From the NCBI GenBank assembly GCA_002336475.1, contig DDCX01000013.1, positions 11,046 to 29,918 of the forward strand: a stretch of 18,873 nucleotides of DNA. Direction: 5' to 3'. The notes under the pieces were generated by a model. It did no database searches. It worked only from the letters and a program-made list of their open reading frames with translations, and was not told the DNA's origin. This DNA is from Flavobacteriales bacterium UBA1995 (GTDB lineage Bacteria; Bacteroidota; Bacteroidia; Flavobacteriales_D; Sanyastnellaceae). The position numbers and the translations under genes were made by a program. This document shows positions 15,596 to 18,873 of this stretch, piece after piece (the stretch's first letter is position 1; the number at the start of each line of letters is the position of its first letter).

Positions 15596-16858
15596 ATGAG
15601 CACCACGTCCACATACCGCAAAGGACCCGATAAACTGGGGTTACATCGCCCCCATCAGGGGAGCTGGTTGAAACCATCTCGGCACATCAGTGTGCTGGCT
15701 GCATGCGGGGTTTTGGTCTTGGCTGCAAGCGCCTTTAGGCCGCCCGTAGAGCCCGCCATGACCGTGGTCATCGATGCTGGGCACGGCGGAAAAGACCCTG
15801 GAAATCTGGGCACAGGACGCTACAAAACCGCCGAAAAGGACATTACCCTGGCCGTAGCGCACAAGACAGCAGCCTACATTGAAGAACGGGTTCCCGGTGT
15901 GCGCATCGTGATGACCCGTTCGGGCGACACCTACCCCACCCTGCCCGACAGGGTTCGAATGGCCAACGAAGCCGAAGCTGACCTCCTCCTTTCCATCCAC
16001 TGCGACAGTTTCGAAAAATCATCCGCCATCGGCAGCTCCACTTTTGTGATGGGCCTGGGCAAAAGCGAGGCGAGTTTGAGGGTAGCCTCCAAGGAAAACG
16101 CCGCCATTTTTCAAGAAAACAGCAGCGAGGCCAAAGGCTTTGACCCCAATGATCCGGACACCTTCATCGCCTTGGCGCTCAAGCAAGAGATTTACCTCGA
16201 ACGCAGCTTGCAACTGGCCGATTTGATCCAAACCCAATTTCGAGAGCGGGTCGGCCGCAAAGACCGAGGTGTGAGACAAGCAGGGTACTACGTCACAGCC
16301 TACGCCAACATGCCCAGTGTATTGGTTGAACTGGGATTCCTGACCAACCCCAAAGAGGAAGATTTTTTGCGCTCAGAAAAAGGCCAGGACTATATGGCCA
16401 GCGCCCTCTTCCGGGCTTTTCGGAGCTACGCGGAGACTTGGTTCAGCCTAGAGTCCGCCGTAGAGCCCCAGGCCAATGTGCCTTCCGAAGCCGCTGAGCC
16501 CAAGGAAACCACCCCTGCAGATCAACCTGAAGCAGAGAACACCACTCCCCAGAGTCCCGCTTGGTTTGGCAGCCTGTCCAACACCTGTAGCGAAAACGTG
16601 TGCTTTACTGTGCAAGCGACCAGCTCTCGGAAAGGTGGTCCATTGTTGGACGGTCAAGGCAACGCCATCCCATTCACACAATCCACCCTGTCCGGCGGCG
16701 TGCATAAATACCGCGTCGGCTCATCCCCCTCATACGCGGCCGCTTGCCAGATGCGCGATACCTTGCGGTTGAAAGGTTTTCCCGATGCTTTTGTCGTGGC
16801 TTTTGAGGAAGGATCTCGGATCCCCTTGGAACAGGCCATCAAAAAGCAGCGGAACTGA
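15596..16858 (+). CDS. N-acetylmuramoyl-L-alanine amidase (Amidase_3) with a SPOR-like C-terminal segment
   Basis: 420 residues. The zinc enzyme cuts the bond between MurNAc and the stem peptide, usually for daughter-cell separation. After a basic N-terminus, a hydrophobic segment (HISVLAACGVLVLAASAF, residues 30-47) acts as signal or anchor. The catalytic domain covers about 55-280, with zinc ligands His63 (DAGHGGKDPG), Glu80 (TAEKDI) and His135 (LLSIHCDS), and the catalytic Glu245 (VLVELGFLTN). A Pro/Glu-rich linker (about 285-325) follows. A C-terminal segment (HKYRVGSSPSYAAACQMRDT and onward) resembles a SPOR peptidoglycan-binding repeat. An AmiC-like role is inferred. mlaD follows 15 bases later; lptD is divergent 139 bases upstream. 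Confidence 0.92.
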   Translation: MSTTSTYRKGPDKLGLHRPHQGSWLKPSRHISVLAACGVLVLAASAFRPPVEPAMTVVIDAGHGGKDPGNLGTGRYKTAEKDITLAVAHKTAAYIEERVPGVRIVMTRSGDTYPTLPDRVRMANEAEADLLLSIHCDSFEKSSAIGSSTFVMGLGKSEASLRVASKENAAIFQENSSEAKGFDPNDPDTFIALALKQEIYLERSLQLADLIQTQFRERVGRKDRGVRQAGYYVTAYANMPSVLVELGFLTNPKEEDFLRSEKGQDYMASALFRAFRSYAETWFSLESAVEPQANVPSEAAEPKETTPADQPEAENTTPQSPAWFGSLSNTCSENVCFTVQATSSRKGGPLLDGQGNAIPFTQSTLSGGVHKYRVGSSPSYAAACQMRDTLRLKGFPDAFVVAFEEGSRIPLEQAIKKQRN

Positions 16859-16873
16859 GCACAGACACGGAAC

Positions 16874-17920
16874 ATGCAAAAAGGCAGGGAAATCAAAATC
16901 GGCGTGCTCGTCCTCATTGGGGGGGCGTTGCTGGTTCTGGGTGTCAACTACCTCAAAGGGTTCAATCCTTGGGGAGGAGGCAATGCCTTTCATGCCATCT
17001 ATGAAAACATTGATGGGCTGGCGGTATCCAACCCCGTTGTGGTCAATGGTTTTCAAGTTGGACAGGTCTCTTCCATCAACTTTTCTGCAGAAGGCAGCGG
17101 GGATCTGCACGTGGTCTTCTTGATCGAAAAAGAAGGATTGCGCATTGCCAAAGACACCAAAGCGCGCATCGTTTCGAACGACCTTTTTGGGACCAAGGCC
17201 ATCGAACTGGTTGCCGGTCGAAGTGCAACACTGGCAGGTCCCGGCGACACCCTGCCATCTGAAATTGAAATGGGGATTACCGAGGCCGTCAAGCAAGAAT
17301 TGCTTCCTCTTCGCCAGAAAACAGACCAGCTGATTGCCGGTGTAGACGACATCCTGAGCAACCTGCAATCCGTATTTCAAGACAGTGCCACACAAGGACT
17401 CCCCAAGGCCTTTGAGAGCATTCAGCGCACCATGGAAAACCTGGAAAGCACTTCCCGAACCTTGGACCTCACCGTCGATGAAAACCGCGCTGCACTAAAA
17501 GGGATCATCGACAACATGGAGAGCCTTACGGGGTTTGTGAATTCCCAACAGGGTGCCCTCTCCAACGCGCTCGGCAACTTCAGCCAAATCAGCGACTCAC
17601 TGGCTGAATTGCAATTGGCCACCACCCTGAAGAAGGCCGATGCTTCAGTGACGGAGCTCAACCGGTTGCTCGAGGGGCTCAACAACGGGGAAGGCACCAT
17701 CGGTGCTCTGCTCCAGGACGACACCTTGCACCGGGGGCTTCTGGCCACCAATAAGGAGGTTCAAAACCTGATCAACGACCTCTATCTGAATCCCCAGCGG
17801 TATGTCAGGGTGTCTGTCTTTGGTCGGAAAGAAAACCGCCGAATGAGCGAAAAAGAACTGGAACGGTTGCAGCGCTTGATTCAAAGTGAGCTCGACAACC
17901 GATCAGAAGACATTGAGTAA
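16874..17920 (+). CDS. MlaD / MCE family lipid-transport protein
   Basis: 348 residues. MCE proteins form hexameric rings that carry phospholipids between inner and outer membrane, anchored by one N-terminal helix. The helix is IGVLVLIGGALLVLGVNYL (about residues 9-27). The MCE domain follows at about 37-120, with YENIDGLAVSNPVVVNGFQVG and IVSNDLFGTKAIEL. Residues about 135-320 are a long helical, coiled-coil-prone stretch (TDQLIAGVDDILSNLQSVF, LEGLNNGEGTIGALLQDDTL), ending in a charged tail. No MlaE permease or MlaF ATPase is in the window. It sits 15 bases after the amidase and 24 before the membrane Fe-S gene, so it is probably co-transcribed with both. Bacteroidota commonly carry this order. 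Confidence 0.92.
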   Translation: MQKGREIKIGVLVLIGGALLVLGVNYLKGFNPWGGGNAFHAIYENIDGLAVSNPVVVNGFQVGQVSSINFSAEGSGDLHVVFLIEKEGLRIAKDTKARIVSNDLFGTKAIELVAGRSATLAGPGDTLPSEIEMGITEAVKQELLPLRQKTDQLIAGVDDILSNLQSVFQDSATQGLPKAFESIQRTMENLESTSRTLDLTVDENRAALKGIIDNMESLTGFVNSQQGALSNALGNFSQISDSLAELQLATTLKKADASVTELNRLLEGLNNGEGTIGALLQDDTLHRGLLATNKEVQNLINDLYLNPQRYVRVSVFGRKENRRMSEKELERLQRLIQSELDNRSEDIE

Positions 17921-17944
17921 CCCCCGCCAAAGACCCTGCACACC

Positions 17945-18873
17945 ATGGCCCATTTGATCGGACAACTGACCTTCCTTGTGCTGCTCAGCACCGCGGGCAT
18001 TTTGTTTGCCCGCCGCATTGGTCAAATCCGCAAGAACATCAACCTGGGCAGAGATGTAGACCGCTCAGACCGGCCCAAGGAACGGTGGGCACTGATGGCC
18101 AGGGTGGCCATGGGCCAATCCAAAATGGTCGTTCGGCCCGTGGCCGGCATCATGCACATCGTGATCTATGCCGGGTTCATTCTCATCAACATCGAAGTCC
18201 TCGAGATTCTTGTAGACGGCCTGTTTGGCACCCACAGGGTGTTTGCGCCCTTTCTCGGTGGCCTTTACGATGTGATGATCGCCACCTTTGAGTGGCTCGC
18301 CTTGGGTGTTCTGGTGGCTTGTGTGGTCTTCCTGGTGCGGCGAAACGTGCTTCCGATTGCGCGTTTCCGAAGTCCGGAAATGAAAGGATGGCCGAAGAAC
18401 GACGCCAACATCATCTTGGTTGTAGAGGTGCTGTTGATGTTTGCCTTTCTCACCATGAATGCCGCCGATACCCTGGCACAGGCCCGTGGTCTCGATCACT
18501 ACATCGCAGCGGGCTCCTTCCCTGTCAGCCAGTGGCTGCACCCGCTTTACGCTGGCCTAACCGATGCCGGCATTGTCGCTTTGGAGCGCGGTGCCTGGTG
18601 GTTTCACATCGTTGGGATTTTGGCCTTTCTGGTATACGTCCCCTACAGCAAGCATTTCCACATTTTTCTGGCCTTCCCCAACACCTGGTACAGCGACCTG
18701 ACTCCGGCAGGGAACATGGACAACATGGCTGCTGTCAAAAAAGAGGTGGACTTGATGATGTCAGGCGATCCCTTTGCCACACCTGCAGCATCGGCCGAAG
18801 AGCCGCCTGCAGAGCCCGCGCCTTTTGGAGCGAAAGACGTCAAAGACTTGACCTGGAAGCAGCTCATGGAGGC
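17945..18873 (+). CDS. Membrane (Fe-S)-binding oxidoreductase, N-terminal part (partial)
   Basis: Translated by hand from the ATG at 17945; 309 codons are open to the right edge. Five hydrophobic helices are visible at about residues 3-23, 65-90, 105-132, 154-176 and 218-234, with His71, His221, His237 and His239 near helix ends, as in NarI/HdrE-like cytochrome domains. After the last helix come FPNTWYSDLTPAGNMDN, an Ala/Pro/Glu linker, and DVKDLTWKQLMEA. The last sits where Bacteroidota homologues lead into their first CxxCGxC cluster motif; that part is outside the window. The full protein is expected to be a HdrD/GlpC-like electron carrier with two [4Fe-4S] clusters. Electron donor and acceptor are unknown. 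Its place after mlaD is a common gene order in the phylum. Confidence 0.85.
   Translation, partial: MAHLIGQLTFLVLLSTAGILFARRIGQIRKNINLGRDVDRSDRPKERWALMARVAMGQSKMVVRPVAGIMHIVIYAGFILINIEVLEILVDGLFGTHRVFAPFLGGLYDVMIATFEWLALGVLVACVVFLVRRNVLPIARFRSPEMKGWPKNDANIILVVEVLLMFAFLTMNAADTLAQARGLDHYIAAGSFPVSQWLHPLYAGLTDAGIVALERGAWWFHIVGILAFLVYVPYSKHFHIFLAFPNTWYSDLTPAGNMDNMAAVKKEVDLMMSGDPFATPAASAEEPPAEPAPFGAKDVKDLTWKQLME

Noticed and set aside
1..18873. Search for tRNA, rRNA, CRISPR arrays, insertion sequences, phage or conjugation genes, and riboswitches
   Set aside because: No repeat arrays, transposase motifs, cloverleaf-like segments or atypical composition were seen; gaps between genes are all under 150 bases.

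Overview
The window is a stretch of ordinary, densely packed chromosome from a member of the Bacteroidota. GC content is clearly above half, and I cannot name the genus. The assignment rests on several points. IspH is the long form. MutL has the DQHRAH-type C-terminal motif instead of DQHA. LptD and OstA-like sequences are of the Bacteroidota kind. There is a tiny MHGIN-containing membrane protein, and an amidase - MCE protein - membrane (Fe-S) protein gene order. Almost no start codon has a Shine-Dalgarno sequence before it. I saw no tRNA, rRNA, CRISPR array, insertion sequence or phage gene, and no gap over 300 bases without a gene.

Left part (1-4127, minus strand): one tight transcription unit, read in the order ispH, a small basic one-helix membrane protein, mutL, and a rhomboid protease cut by the window edge. 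The genes touch, overlap by 4 bases, or lie 10 bases apart. Divergent from it, at 4226-4813, is a small secreted protein followed by hairpins and a good terminator (4881-4915). Next on the minus strand is a saccharopine dehydrogenase-like gene whose stop overlaps the start of a secreted protein of unknown function.

Middle (6857-10275): three plus-strand lipoprotein genes. The first has TPR-like repeats and a CsgG-like domain. The second has an LPP20 domain plus a large C-terminal part. The third is a short LPP20-like lipoprotein. A strong bidirectional terminator closes the unit. This trio is the best candidate here for an undercharacterised envelope system. It recalls the CsgG-like/LPP20 pairing of flagellar outer-membrane proteins, but no flagellar gene is present.

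Right part (10274-18873): a stand-alone glutamine amidotransferase subunit (TrpG/PabA type) diverges from a RidA family gene, which is followed by a 55-residue membrane protein. A very long minus-strand gene (11479 to about 15456) encodes what looks like an OstA/LptA-like periplasmic protein fused to a complete LptD outer-membrane LPS translocon. Divergent from it are a peptidoglycan amidase, an MCE/MlaD-type lipid-transfer protein and a membrane (Fe-S) oxidoreductase cut by the right edge. Genes for LPS export, wall hydrolysis and phospholipid traffic are therefore grouped around one divergent promoter region.
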